DNA of 64,000 nucleotides from NCBI GenBank assembly GCA_913062605.1, contig CAJXWQ010000002.1, positions 68,761 through 132,760 on the forward strand. Direction: 5' to 3'. Both the position numbers and the translations under genes were made by a program. Below, piece by piece: positions 33,695 to 42,335 of this stretch. The stretch is from an uncultured Cellvibrionales bacterium. GTDB taxonomy: Bacteria; Pseudomonadota; Gammaproteobacteria; Pseudomonadales; Porticoccaceae. The notes below the pieces were generated by a model, which was not told the origin of the DNA, made no database searches, and saw nothing but the letters and a program-made list of their open reading frames with translations. Each line of letters opens with the position of its first letter. Position 1 is the stretch's first letter.

Positions 33695-33784
33695 ACATAA
33701 CAAGGCAGTGTTGTTTGAACCTTCGGTATCAGACAGCCTAAAACGTGGCTTTGCCACTAACTGCCGAAAACCTTAGCGTTAACT
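33695..33784 (+). other. attC recombination site, 90 bp
   Basis: R'' ACATAAC (33695-33701), AAGGCAG left arm, right side CTGCCGAAAACCTTAGC then crossover core G/TTAACT (33778-33784). TAAC-AAGG pairs with CCTT-AGCGTTA and GGCAG with CTGCC. An inner hairpin GTGGC-TTT-GCCAC fills the variable part. The R'' box also pairs 6 of 7 with the cassette start at 32564, supporting one fused cassette holding both preceding genes. Confidence 0.7.
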
Positions 33785-34171
33785 ACACCCAATATCAAAT
33801 TACGGATACTACAATAAAAATTATTAACATTGTTTTTATCGGCATATTTTTACCGATACCGCTGCCTGCTTCGGCTGGCGTATATGACGCATATGGATTC
33901 AGACATGATAAACAAAACCCTAAGTATCTCTGAGTAACTGGGCGTTCCCCATCATCTGATGCCGCTGCATGCTCTACTTATTCTGCTGACGTCCTAATAA
34001 TCTGACCTTTTGTCTCACCCAGAACTAGACCGTCCTCACAAAACCAAAAACCCTTTCTCTGTTTGAGAACTGAGTATCAGGTGTGTTGCGACCGATCACC
34101 TAGTATCGACCCTGTTTTGGGCTTTTAATCTTCTCACGGTCAAATAGTTCTCGATATTGAGGAAAGTCATC
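33785..34171. other. Gap after the cassette array with a possible peptide-coding remnant
   Basis: A reading frame to 33933 encodes a hydrophobic segment followed by 'GVYDAYGFRHDKQNPKYL', like a short secreted peptide, but its only usual start codons lie inside the attC, so it may be a decayed or misread cassette gene. The remainder (33934-34171) shows no gene or clear signal. Confidence 0.35.
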
Positions 34172-34336
34172 ATGAATAACCGGAATATTGCTTATCTTCT
34201 CGCGGTTGTGTGTGGAACCTTTTTTGGGGCTTCTTTTGGTATGTTTGCTCATGGCCCAGATGCGTGGGCTGGTACCGGCGTGATGTGTGCTATTGGTGCC
34301 TGTGTTACTGCGAGTGAGTTTATCCCCTCCTTTTAA
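34172..34336 (+). CDS. Small membrane protein, 54 aa
   Basis: ATG with GAGG 9 bases upstream opens a 54-codon frame. It has two hydrophobic stretches: 'IAYLLAVVCGTFFGASFGMF' and, after 'AHGPDAWAG', 'TGVMCAIGACVTASEFI'. A good rho-independent terminator begins 35 bases after the stop, giving a complete small transcription unit. I do not recognise the family. It could be a short two-helix membrane peptide. Confidence 0.55.
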   Translation: MNNRNIAYLLAVVCGTFFGASFGMFAHGPDAWAGTGVMCAIGACVTASEFIPSF

Positions 34337-34371
34337 ACTTATTTTGTTCTCCTTTTTGTTCTCCCCTGTTA

Positions 34372-34396
34372 GGCCACCTAGATGTGGTCTTTTTTT
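34372..34396 (+). terminator. Rho-independent terminator
   Basis: GGCCAC / GTGGTC (one G-T pair) form a 6-bp stem around CTAGAT, followed directly by seven T. It ends the transcript of the 54-aa gene. Confidence 0.8.
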
Positions 34397-34544
34397 GTGA
34401 TATGGGCGAGATACTTTCTATAAAGCGTCATATAATGCGCGGCTATCGCTGGCACAGGAGAGCGTGAGGCTTTTACAAGGCCGACCCTCTTGAATGTAGC
34501 CACTTATCAGAATTCAATATTATTGCCGTAACGCAGGACAGACT

Positions 34545-34748
34545 ATGGAACGCCCAGAAGTAAAAAAAGGTGAGTGGATTATTTTGAGACAAAACGCAGA
34601 GGATCCCGGTATTGAGGCCAATATTTACCGAGTAGAGGAAGACGGGACATTATTTGTGGGTTATCACGCCTACAGTATTAAAACGACCAAGGCTCATGCC
34701 GTCTGGACTGATACTTTCTGGATGGTGACTGAACGCCGTAAGCGCTGA
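34545..34748 (+). CDS. Small conserved-looking protein, 67 aa, unknown
   Basis: A 67-aa soluble protein beginning 'MERPEVKKGEWIILRQNAED' with alternating strands ('ANIYRVEEDGTLFVGYHAYS') and a basic end. This looks like a small beta-barrel. AGGA lies 8 bases before ATG. A TATAAT hexamer (34431-34436) about 110 bases upstream could be a -10 box, but no good -35 accompanies it. A hairpin follows the stop codon. No family recognised. Confidence 0.6.
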   Translation: MERPEVKKGEWIILRQNAEDPGIEANIYRVEEDGTLFVGYHAYSIKTTKAHAVWTDTFWMVTERRKR

Positions 34749-34765
34749 GACCAGGCATTGAAAGC

Positions 34766-34785
34766 AGGAGGCTGAATAGCCTCCT
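34766..34785. terminator. Hairpin between convergent genes
   Basis: AGGAGGCT / AGCCTCCT form a perfect 8-bp stem around GAAT, 17 bases after the 67-aa gene and just before the end of the convergent MepK-like gene. The T-run is poor on either side, so termination may be partial. Confidence 0.6.
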
Positions 34786-34789
34786 TGGG

Positions 34790-35347
34790 TTAACTGCCCC
34801 AGTAACGTACACGCCCTACGTCGAGATGCACAAAGTCGCTTCTTGAATAAAGACCAACACCACCGCCTTTTAATACCTGTGCGCCCTGGTGCAGGTATTT
34901 GGTCTCAATGCCAGGGATACGAATATCAATCGCTTTGCCCTGCATATGCAGGCTTTTTTTGGCGACTCCACCACTTTTTTGGCTCAGCATGTTATTCGTC
35001 GCGGGAGAACGGTAGCCTGAGATGATATGAAATGGTCTGGATGTGCCCAGCATATCTTTTAAATCACTGAGCAGTGTCAGAAGTTCAGGTGATATTTCAC
35101 ACACTTCATCTGTCCGATGATCGCGCAACAGATGATTAACTTCCTTTAAACTCTTGGGCAGAAACTGACCATTAAGGTAGAAGGTTGTCTTAAGCGACTC
35201 ACCCGTATGCAAATTATAAAATGCCATGCTTCTTTCTGGAGAAGAAACGACTTTGCCCAGTGCGGAAGAAGAAACAGCCAGCCCAGCAGTTAAACCACCC
35301 ATCATGCGCAGAAAGGTTCTGCGAGAGTTTAAAGACTGTTTTTGCAT
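34790..35347 (-). CDS. mepK: MepK/YcbK-like murein endopeptidase (M15/DUF882), Tat-exported
   Basis: A 185-aa protein with a twin-arginine signal ('SRRTFLRMMGGLTAGLAVSSSALG'). The zinc-peptidase domain carries 'SGYRSPATNNML', 'SLHMQGKAIDIRI' (the S-x-H-x-x-G-x-A-x-D site) and 'FVHLDVG'. E. coli MepK cuts peptidoglycan cross-links, including the 3-3 bonds made by L,D-transpeptidases. The next gene upstream on the same strand is an LdtD-like L,D-transpeptidase, the same pairing as ycbB-ycbK in E. coli, so the two probably act together on cell-wall cross-links. Confidence 0.9.
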   Translation of the reverse strand: MQKQSLNSRRTFLRMMGGLTAGLAVSSSALGKVVSSPERSMAFYNLHTGESLKTTFYLNGQFLPKSLKEVNHLLRDHRTDEVCEISPELLTLLSDLKDMLGTSRPFHIISGYRSPATNNMLSQKSGGVAKKSLHMQGKAIDIRIPGIETKYLHQGAQVLKGGGVGLYSRSDFVHLDVGRVRYWGS

Positions 35348-35468
35348 AATGATTGAACAACGCTGCGGGTGAGACTATTAGCTACAAATTATGTGCCTGT
35401 GTACGGAGGGCACCAGATTATATAGTGCGCGATTATGCCCCAGCAGGCTTTAATTGTACATAAAACGA

Positions 35469-36740
35469 TCAATTTAGAGATGGTTCTACCGAGGGGCTCC
35501 CATTATTCTGTTGGGCCAACTCAATGAGATCATGCCGATAAAGGTCTTCGGCGAAATGTAAGAGGTTGTTTTCATCCAGCCAGGCTGTCCAATAGGTCAC
35601 ATGAAGCTCAACAGGGTTCTCCAGGCGAATGTTGTGCGTCGTCACATCATCAAACAACGGATCCAGCTCTTCCGGCGCCCAACGATTAGAACTCTGTACT
35701 AACGCATCTGCCAGCATGCGTGGCTTTTCCAGTCGAATACAGCCGGAACTGAATGCCCTTTGGTCGGACTCAAAAAGAGATCGGAGTGTTGTGTCATGCA
35801 GGTAAATACTGTTGTTACTATCAAGCTGAAATTTAATGCGGCCCAATGTGTTTTTTATACTCGGGGGTTCCCACAACCGCTGATATTCACCACCTCGATA
35901 CATTTTTTCCAGATCAATCTGGTCTTCTGGAACAATCACTCTGGGTATTTCCCAGCCCGATAAAACCTGAAAGTTGTGCTTTGACAGGTAGGTTTTGTCT
36001 TCTTCCCACTGAGGCAAAATATCCCTAAACGCAATACTTTTGGGGACACTCCATGAAGGGTTAACCACGACGGTTTTAACCTTGCTACTAAAAATGGGCG
36101 TTTGCCGACTGCGACGACCAATGATAGCTTTCATATCCAGCTGAATCACACCCTGGTCATATAATCGAAGTCGATACTCGGGGACGTTTACCTGAAGGTA
36201 ATGCTCTCCGGCAATGGATTGAAGCGCCTGCTGTCGATTGATGTTCAATAACAGCTGCTCAACCCTCCGACGAGGGGAAACACTCAGTAGCCGGCGTGTT
36301 TGAGAACCCAGAATGCCATCTACTTTTACACCATGTCGTTTCTGAAAGGCCAATAACGCTTCATATAATTCAAGGTCGAATAATTCAAGTGGCTCCAAAA
36401 AAGAGGCGTCTTCTTCTATATCGCCCAACAGGTGAAGAAGGTTCCGCAATGGAATCACTTGTTCGTGAACATCACCGAGACCAATTAAAGGGCCGCCCGA
36501 TAAAGGCTCCCAATGACCTGAACGCTCAATATTTTCATAGAAACTCACTGCATCCTGTAAGCCAGAAAATTGCTTGCCCTGGATTGGTTTTTCAATCGGT
36601 GGATAGGGTGCCGTTTGATAAACATACTGATTGATTGGCTCAACGAAGGCTAACGACTGCTCCTCTCCCAAGTCTGCTACAGCCCATAAGGGAAAAAACA
36701 GCAAACCAAAAAGTAACAGGGGCAACCTTTCAAATGACAT
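35469..36740 (-). CDS. ldtD: LdtD/YcbB-like L,D-transpeptidase
   Basis: A 423-aa periplasmic enzyme that makes 3-3 peptidoglycan cross-links. The start is ATG 36740, with CAGGAGGAG 7 bases before it and the signal peptide ('LPLLLFGLLFFPLWAVA') at the N-terminus; the longer TTG frame adds 13 unlikely residues. A peptidoglycan-binding helical domain ('VDGILGSQTRRLLSV') is followed by the YkuD catalytic domain with His in 'IYLHDT' and nucleophile Cys in 'SSGCIRL'. Co-directional with mepK, 121 bases apart. Confidence 0.9.
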   Translation of the reverse strand: MSFERLPLLLFGLLFFPLWAVADLGEEQSLAFVEPINQYVYQTAPYPPIEKPIQGKQFSGLQDAVSFYENIERSGHWEPLSGGPLIGLGDVHEQVIPLRNLLHLLGDIEEDASFLEPLELFDLELYEALLAFQKRHGVKVDGILGSQTRRLLSVSPRRRVEQLLLNINRQQALQSIAGEHYLQVNVPEYRLRLYDQGVIQLDMKAIIGRRSRQTPIFSSKVKTVVVNPSWSVPKSIAFRDILPQWEEDKTYLSKHNFQVLSGWEIPRVIVPEDQIDLEKMYRGGEYQRLWEPPSIKNTLGRIKFQLDSNNSIYLHDTTLRSLFESDQRAFSSGCIRLEKPRMLADALVQSSNRWAPEELDPLFDDVTTHNIRLENPVELHVTYWTAWLDENNLLHFAEDLYRHDLIELAQQNNGSPSVEPSLN

Positions 36741-36969
36741 GCATATCTCCTCCTGAGGTAGCGCATCAACTAAACACAACGTAGCAGCGACCTACTTGCT
36801 GCATTTGCTTTCTACATTAGCTTTCTATATCGACTCACACTCACGGTTAGACACATCGGCATGAATAAAGGTTCTACATGCTATTAGTCTAGCTTGGGTT
36901 GATACCCAATATCTTAATAAAACAGAACATTGGCATGTTAGGAACCCCATAGCCAGGGAGGGAGCTGGG

Positions 36970-38805
36970 CTAGCGCCCTCTCAAAAAGAGCTTATCCAGC
37001 TCTTCCAGCGATATTTGGGTCCAGGTGGGACGACCGTGGTTGCATTGCCCACTCCGTTCAGTTGCTTCCATATCTCGCAACAGCGCATTCATTTCCTGAA
37101 GACTAAGCTTTCGGTTAGCTCGTACAGAACCATGGCAGGACATCGTCGCCATAATTTCATTGAGATGCTGCCGAATACGGTCACTGCTACCATGGGTCGT
37201 CAGGTCAGAAAGTACATCACGTACCAAAGGCTCTACATCAGAATCACGCAACATAGCGGGTATCTGCCTGACGATCAGGCTTTCCGGGCCAGCCCGTTGC
37301 AGGGAAAAGCCCAGTGAACCAAACAGTGTTTGATGTTCATCTGCAATATCAGCTTCTGATTGGCTCACCGCCAGAGTGACGGGCACCAGTAATGGCTGGG
37401 AGCGAATACCCTCTAAATCAAATGCCTGCTTCATTTGCTCGTAAGTAATCCGCTCATGGGCAGCATGCATATCCACCAGCACCATTCCCTGGACATTTTC
37501 GGCCAAAATATAGATGCCCTTAAGCTGGGCTATGGCATATCCCAATGGGGGTACTTCGTTATCCGATGTAGGCATGCCAGTAGAATGATCAGGCGAGCCA
37601 ATAACCGGTTCGCTACTGCCAAGTGGTGTCTGGTGTAATGACTGATATACAGCCATATTTTCTGCCACGGCTCCAGAAGATATTGAAGACGTAGGTGACC
37701 TAAGGTTCATGCTGGGCTGCTGTGAAAAGGGCGATGGCTCCCTCCCATTATTTTCCACTGGGAGTGCTGTGACATCTGACACACTGGAAGCCTGATCTCC
37801 TGGCCGAATATTAGCCACAGCCCGATGCAAACTCCGGAACAAGAAGTCATGTACTGTGCGGCTATCACGGAAACGAACTTCGTGCTTGGTCGGATGAACA
37901 TTAACATCCACATCCGTGGGGTTCAGTTCAAGATACAGCACAAAAGCGGGATGACGCCCATGGTACATAACGTCCTGATAGGCCTGCCGAACAGCATGAG
38001 TAACCAACTTGTCGCGGATACACCGGCCATTTACAAAGAAATGCTGTAAATCTGCCTGACTACGAGAAAATGTGGGCAACCCCACCCAACCCCATAACCT
38101 CAGTCCTGCTGCCTCTACATCCACATAAAGGGCATTCTCCATAAAGGAGGAGCCACAGATAGCGGCCACCCGCCGCTCTTGCTCTAACTGAGTATTCGCA
38201 GCCCTGAAACTGTGTATGGCCTTACCATTGTTGCGCAGGGAAAAGTCGACACCGAAGTGGCTCAGAGCGAGCTTTCTGAGCACTTCATCAATGCGTTTGT
38301 ACTCGGTTTTTTCTGTCCGCAGGAACTTGCGCCGTGCCGGGGTATTAAAAAACAAATCTCGAACTTCTACGGTGGTCCCTCTGGGGTGCGGTGCAGGAGT
38401 GATTTTTACATCCATGTTCCGCCCTTCAGTTTCTGCCTTCCAACCGTGATCCTGTTCATGTTCATTGGAGGTAATCGCCAACCGCGATACGGATGAAATA
38501 CTGGCCAATGCTTCCCCACGAAAACCCAATGTGGCCACTGCTTCCAAATCGTCCAACTGTTCAATTTTACTGGTGGCATGACGGCTCAGTGACAGCGGTA
38601 AATCCTGATCTCCAATCCCGCTGCCATTGTCACGTACCCTAATCAATTTAATGCCGCCATTCTCCACATCAATATCAATGCGACGGGCACCACTATCAAT
38701 ACTGTTCTCTAACAGCTCCTTGATCACTGATGCAGGGCGTTCAACCACTTCACCGGCGGCAATCTGGTTGGCCAACCTGGGGCTGAGTAAATGGATTTTT
38801 GACAT
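36970..38805 (-). CDS. mutL: DNA mismatch repair protein MutL
   Basis: A 611-aa GHKL ATPase coordinating mismatch repair. N-terminal motifs: '[21 protein letters not shown]', 'DNGSGI', '[15 protein letters not shown]', '[19 protein letters not shown]'. A variable linker (~340-415) separates it from the C-terminal dimerisation domain ('[12 protein letters not shown]', 'CNHGRPT'). In Pseudomonas miaA-hfq follow mutL; here the gene ends the block and LdtD/MepK genes lie downstream. Its upstream leader carries a repeated CTTTAGGT motif. Confidence 0.97.
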   Translation of the reverse strand: MSKIHLLSPRLANQIAAGEVVERPASVIKELLENSIDSGARRIDIDVENGGIKLIRVRDNGSGIGDQDLPLSLSRHATSKIEQLDDLEAVATLGFRGEALASISSVSRLAITSNEHEQDHGWKAETEGRNMDVKITPAPHPRGTTVEVRDLFFNTPARRKFLRTEKTEYKRIDEVLRKLALSHFGVDFSLRNNGKAIHSFRAANTQLEQERRVAAICGSSFMENALYVDVEAAGLRLWGWVGLPTFSRSQADLQHFFVNGRCIRDKLVTHAVRQAYQDVMYHGRHPAFVLYLELNPTDVDVNVHPTKHEVRFRDSRTVHDFLFRSLHRAVANIRPGDQASSVSDVTALPVENNGREPSPFSQQPSMNLRSPTSSISSGAVAENMAVYQSLHQTPLGSSEPVIGSPDHSTGMPTSDNEVPPLGYAIAQLKGIYILAENVQGMVLVDMHAAHERITYEQMKQAFDLEGIRSQPLLVPVTLAVSQSEADIADEHQTLFGSLGFSLQRAGPESLIVRQIPAMLRDSDVEPLVRDVLSDLTTHGSSDRIRQHLNEIMATMSCHGSVRANRKLSLQEMNALLRDMEATERSGQCNHGRPTWTQISLEELDKLFLRGR

Positions 38806-38905
38806 GACTTATTTTCTTTAGGTAAGTTTTCTTTAGGTCGCGTTTCTTTAAATCACTTGTCTTTAGGTCACTGATTGTTAAATCACAGGCTTTTATGCAA
38901 TAGCT

Positions 38906-40225
38906 TCATGATGTAGGTATTCTCAAGCGCTGTCCCACTTTAATGCGAGTATTTTTCAGCCCATTGTGGCGCAATAGTGCCTTAACTGAAACATTGTGGC
39001 GCACGGCAATACCAGACAGGGTGTCACCTCGAGCAATGACATACGTATTCCCACCACCTGTTTTTTGAGCAGCCAGCAAGGTGCCCACCGGCAGGTTGTT
39101 AGAAAAGTAGCGATTCACACCCTGAAAAATTGAACGAGCCATTTTCTGCTGATAACTTCGGCTCGCCAGACGCTTTGCTTCGGTAGGGTTGGAGATAAAA
39201 CCAGTTTCCACAAGAATTGATGGGATATCTGGTGACTTCAACACCACGAAACCCGCCTGCTCTACTTGTTTCTTATGTAATCGGGCAATACCGCCTATAG
39301 ATTTCAGCACCTCAGACCCAACTTCAAGGCTACTGCTCAGTGTGGCAGTCATGGACAAGTCCAGTAAGACACTGGCCAACATACGATCCTTGTCATCCAG
39401 GCTCACGCTGCCAGCACCCCCAATTAAATCGGCACGGTTTTCACGACCCGCCAGGTAACGTGCTGTTTCACTGGTTGCTCCACGCCGAGATAATGCAAAC
39501 ACAGAGGCACCATTAGCAGAGGATTTTTTGAATGCATCCGCATGTATGGAGATAAACATATCCGCACGTTTTTTATGGGCAATACTGGTGCGTGTCCGCA
39601 AGGGGATGTAGTAATCACCGCTACGGACCAGCACAGCCTTATAACCTGGTACTCGGTTAAACTGCTTTTGCAATTCACGACTGATGGCCAACACCACCTG
39701 CTTTTCCCGGATGCGTTTTGGGCCCGAAGCACCGGGATCTTCACCACCATGACCAGCGTCAATGGCAATGATAATGTCCCGTCGGTTATTGTCAGCGGTA
39801 ACATCCGCTACGGTTTTGGTTGTTTCCTTATCATGGTCATAGAGGTCCACCACCAACCGATCACCGTATTGTTCATTCTTCGAGAGAGAAAAGCTACGCG
39901 GTCTAACCGCTTCTTTCAGGTCTAGCACTATGCGTAGATTTTTTTGTTTATTTTCACCGGTACGGATAGAGGTAATTGGTGATTTTCCAAGATCGAGACC
40001 AGCAGTACTCGCCTTAAGTGACGTATCGTCAATATCAATCACAAGCCGATTGGGGCTCTCCAGAGAAAACACCTTATGGGCCACTGGCTTACTGAGGTCA
40101 AAAACCAAACGTGTATGATCTGGCGCTCGCCAGACCCGAACACCATCCACTGTCGCAGCTGCCAGTGACTGGCTGGCAACCACCAGAGTGATAAATACCA
40201 AACAAATGTTGCGTAATATCAGCAA
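38906..40225 (-). CDS. amiB: N-acetylmuramoyl-L-alanine amidase (AMIN-Amidase_3-LysM)
   Basis: A 439-aa periplasmic cell-division amidase cutting the lactyl-peptide bond of peptidoglycan. Signal peptide, AMIN domain (~25-130, 'RVWRAPDHTRLVFDLSKPV'), Amidase_3 zinc domain with 'DAGHGGEDPGASG', 'SIHADAF' and 'LVETGFISN', then one LysM repeat ('VIARGDTLSGIAVRHNVS') at the end. The AmiB/AmiC class is activated by EnvC/NlpD-type proteins. Gene order tsaE-amiB-mutL is standard in gammaproteobacteria. Confidence 0.95.
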   Translation of the reverse strand: MLILRNICLVFITLVVASQSLAAATVDGVRVWRAPDHTRLVFDLSKPVAHKVFSLESPNRLVIDIDDTSLKASTAGLDLGKSPITSIRTGENKQKNLRIVLDLKEAVRPRSFSLSKNEQYGDRLVVDLYDHDKETTKTVADVTADNNRRDIIIAIDAGHGGEDPGASGPKRIREKQVVLAISRELQKQFNRVPGYKAVLVRSGDYYIPLRTRTSIAHKKRADMFISIHADAFKKSSANGASVFALSRRGATSETARYLAGRENRADLIGGAGSVSLDDKDRMLASVLLDLSMTATLSSSLEVGSEVLKSIGGIARLHKKQVEQAGFVVLKSPDIPSILVETGFISNPTEAKRLASRSYQQKMARSIFQGVNRYFSNNLPVGTLLAAQKTGGGNTYVIARGDTLSGIAVRHNVSVKALLRHNGLKNTRIKVGQRLRIPTS

Positions 40226-40264
40226 CTACTCGCCCTCATTATTTTTCTTCCTGTGTCTTTTTAA

Positions 40265-40777
40265 CTAATTACTTTTATATTGCTGCTTTTTATCTAACGC
40301 CAGCAAGATGCTATCACCCACATCCGTTGCTGCTGTGATACTGATATCTCTACCATTTTTGGTAACACTAATCATAACCTCTAAATCTGGTACAGGGAGT
40401 ATTCCTGCCCCGCGATTAGGCCACTCAATCAGACAATAATTCCCCTGATGAAGATAATCACGGATGCCAATAAACTCCAATTCCTCGGGGTCACCGAGTC
40501 GGTACAGATCAAAATGGTGAAGTAATGCATCACCCAGTTGGTAAGATTCGACCAGAGTATAGGTCGGACTCTTTACTGCCCCGGTATGACCAAATGCCTG
40601 CAACACACCCCGGCACAGCGTCGTTTTTCCGGCACCCAAATCACCATCCAAGAAAACCAGCGCTCTATTTAAGGGGGCTTGGCTAAGCACAACGCCTAAT
40701 TGAGCACCAAGTTGAACCATTGCCTCCTCAGTGGCAACCGTCCGCTGGGCTGAGTGATTTGTTAACGATGGGCTCAT
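40265..40777 (-). CDS. tsaE: tRNA threonylcarbamoyladenosine biosynthesis ATPase TsaE
   Basis: A 170-aa P-loop ATPase that works with TsaB/TsaD to place t6A at position 37 of ANN-decoding tRNAs. Walker A 'GDLGAGKTTL', then 'KSPTYTLVESY', 'HFDLYRLGDPEELE' and 'LIEWPNRG' are all family hallmarks. It overlaps the nnr gene by 4 bases and precedes the amidase gene. Confidence 0.96.
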   Translation of the reverse strand: MSPSLTNHSAQRTVATEEAMVQLGAQLGVVLSQAPLNRALVFLDGDLGAGKTTLCRGVLQAFGHTGAVKSPTYTLVESYQLGDALLHHFDLYRLGDPEELEFIGIRDYLHQGNYCLIEWPNRGAGILPVPDLEVMISVTKNGRDISITAATDVGDSILLALDKKQQYKSN

Positions 40778-42270
40778 TCATTCACCAGGTGACGTAACGG
40801 GCCAAATAAGTCGGTTGCCAGCACGCCACGCTCACCATCAGACGCCACAGCCATATCAGCCGCTTCTGCATGCAGGCAAACTCCCATTGGCAATGCGATA
40901 TCCGAAGGTAACCCCTGAGCCAGCAGGGCGCCTATGATGCCGCTGAGTGCATCCCCCATACCACCTGAGGCCATACCTGGATTCCCCGCAGTACAGACAC
41001 CCACTGGTTGATCACCAGCAGTACAGACTAGAGAACCCGCACCTTTCAAAACAACCGCGCAATTAAATATCTTATGTAAAGCCCTTACCGCAGCAAACCT
41101 ATCTGCCTGCACCTCAGTATTGGTGATACCTAGCAAACGAGCGGCCTCTCCAGGGTGAGGAGTAATAACCCAGTTAGCATTACCAGGATTGGGGATTACC
41201 CGTCCCCCACTAACAATATTCAGTGCATCTGCATCTAACACCATTGGTAACCCTGTAGATACCGCTTGTTGCAGCATCTGTTCAGACCAGGGAGATTGAC
41301 CTAAACCTGGACCAACCACTAAAACAGTCGGCGAACTTAACAACGGAACCAACTCTTGGCCTGAGGCAACACCCTTGACCATCAACTCCGGGCGGCGCGC
41401 CAGAATAGCTGACACATGTTCAGGTCGTGTGACGACACTGACCAAACCGGCACCCGTCCGCAACGCAGCTTCAGCTGCCATTGCCACAGCACCCCCATAC
41501 CCTTCGTCACCGCCAATAACCAATACGTGACCAAAATCACCCTTATGGGCATCACGATGGCGGGAAGGAAAACTTGCCATCAAATCTTGTCGGTCCAAAC
41601 GTGTTGCGGTGTGTTTGACGCCATCGAAAATATCGGCGGGAACGGATAGATCGTTGTAAACCAGTTCACCACAAAGTGCTGGCCCCCGTCCGGTCAATAA
41701 CCCCTGTTTTAAACCGATAAACGTCACGGTCATATTAGCCTTTACTGCCGCCTCCAAAGCTGCGCCAGTATCACTAGAAAGGCCTGAGGGAATATCCACT
41801 GCCACTACGGGGAGCCCACTGTGATTAATCAGTCGTATTGCTTGAGCATAAGGTTCTCGTACCTGGCCACTCAGGCCAGTACCCAGCAATGCATCAATAA
41901 TTACACCAACTTGAAGGTCCAGGCAGTCACTAAATGGGGTCATCGGCACCCCGACCGACAGGGCATACTCATAGGCCGTGCATGCATCACCGGTCAATTT
42001 TTCCGGCGAGGCCAGCTGTATAAGCTGAACAGGTAATCGATTCTCCAGGGCAAGAGCTGCCACAATATAACCATCACCCCCGTTATTACCGGCACCACAA
42101 AAGATGGTAATAGGCGAACCCGGCCAGCGATGATTAATTTCATCAAAGACGGAGCGCCCTGCAGATTTCATCAATTTGATACCAGGAATACCCCGTTCCT
42201 GAATAGCAATTTGATCCAAATCTCGAACTTGTTGGGCTGTATATAACTCTGTTGGCAGTGATTGGGGCAT
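40774..42270 (-). CDS. nnr: Bifunctional NAD(P)H-hydrate epimerase / ADP-dependent dehydratase
   Basis: A 498-aa repair enzyme for hydrated NAD(P)H. N-terminal YjeF_N epimerase (~1-215): 'FCGAGNNGGDGYIVA', 'DALLGTGLSG', 'VAVDIPSGLSSDTG'. C-terminal ribokinase-like dehydratase: 'GDFGHVLVIGGDEGYGGA', 'VLKGAGSLV', 'GNPGMASGGMGDALSG'. Start ATG 42270 gives the usual N-terminus 'LYTAQQVRDLD'; the longer frame adds 24 residues and would run into the divergent queG leader. Intergenic distance to queG is 65 bases. Confidence 0.95.
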   Translation of the reverse strand: MPQSLPTELYTAQQVRDLDQIAIQERGIPGIKLMKSAGRSVFDEINHRWPGSPITIFCGAGNNGGDGYIVAALALENRLPVQLIQLASPEKLTGDACTAYEYALSVGVPMTPFSDCLDLQVGVIIDALLGTGLSGQVREPYAQAIRLINHSGLPVVAVDIPSGLSSDTGAALEAAVKANMTVTFIGLKQGLLTGRGPALCGELVYNDLSVPADIFDGVKHTATRLDRQDLMASFPSRHRDAHKGDFGHVLVIGGDEGYGGAVAMAAEAALRTGAGLVSVVTRPEHVSAILARRPELMVKGVASGQELVPLLSSPTVLVVGPGLGQSPWSEQMLQQAVSTGLPMVLDADALNIVSGGRVIPNPGNANWVITPHPGEAARLLGITNTEVQADRFAAVRALHKIFNCAVVLKGAGSLVCTAGDQPVGVCTAGNPGMASGGMGDALSGIIGALLAQGLPSDIALPMGVCLHAEAADMAVASDGERGVLATDLFGPLRHLVNE

Positions 42271-42335
42271 ATAATTCCAATTATCTGGGCAATATCTGTC
42301 AAAATTATACGTCATCTTCAAACAGCTGTTCGACC

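Larger units (their letters stand above)
31893..33784 (+). mobile_element. Integrase-less integron cassette array (CALIN-like), two to three cassettes
   Basis: The region contains two full attC-like sites (32506-32570 and 33695-33784) and one truncated one (33264-), all in the same orientation, each directly after a short co-oriented gene. Core bases pair as expected: GTTATGG at 32564 is the exact complement of CCATAAC at 33264. Base composition changes abruptly, with a GC-rich first cassette followed by A/T-rich genes. The gene types are unrelated. No integron integrase is seen anywhere in the window, so this is an orphan array or decayed integron. Confidence 0.7.

Noticed and set aside
33745-33933. 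62-codon frame overlapping the last attC
   Set aside because: Its GTG and TTG starts lie inside the recombination site. The hydrophobic C-terminal half is noted as a possible remnant only.
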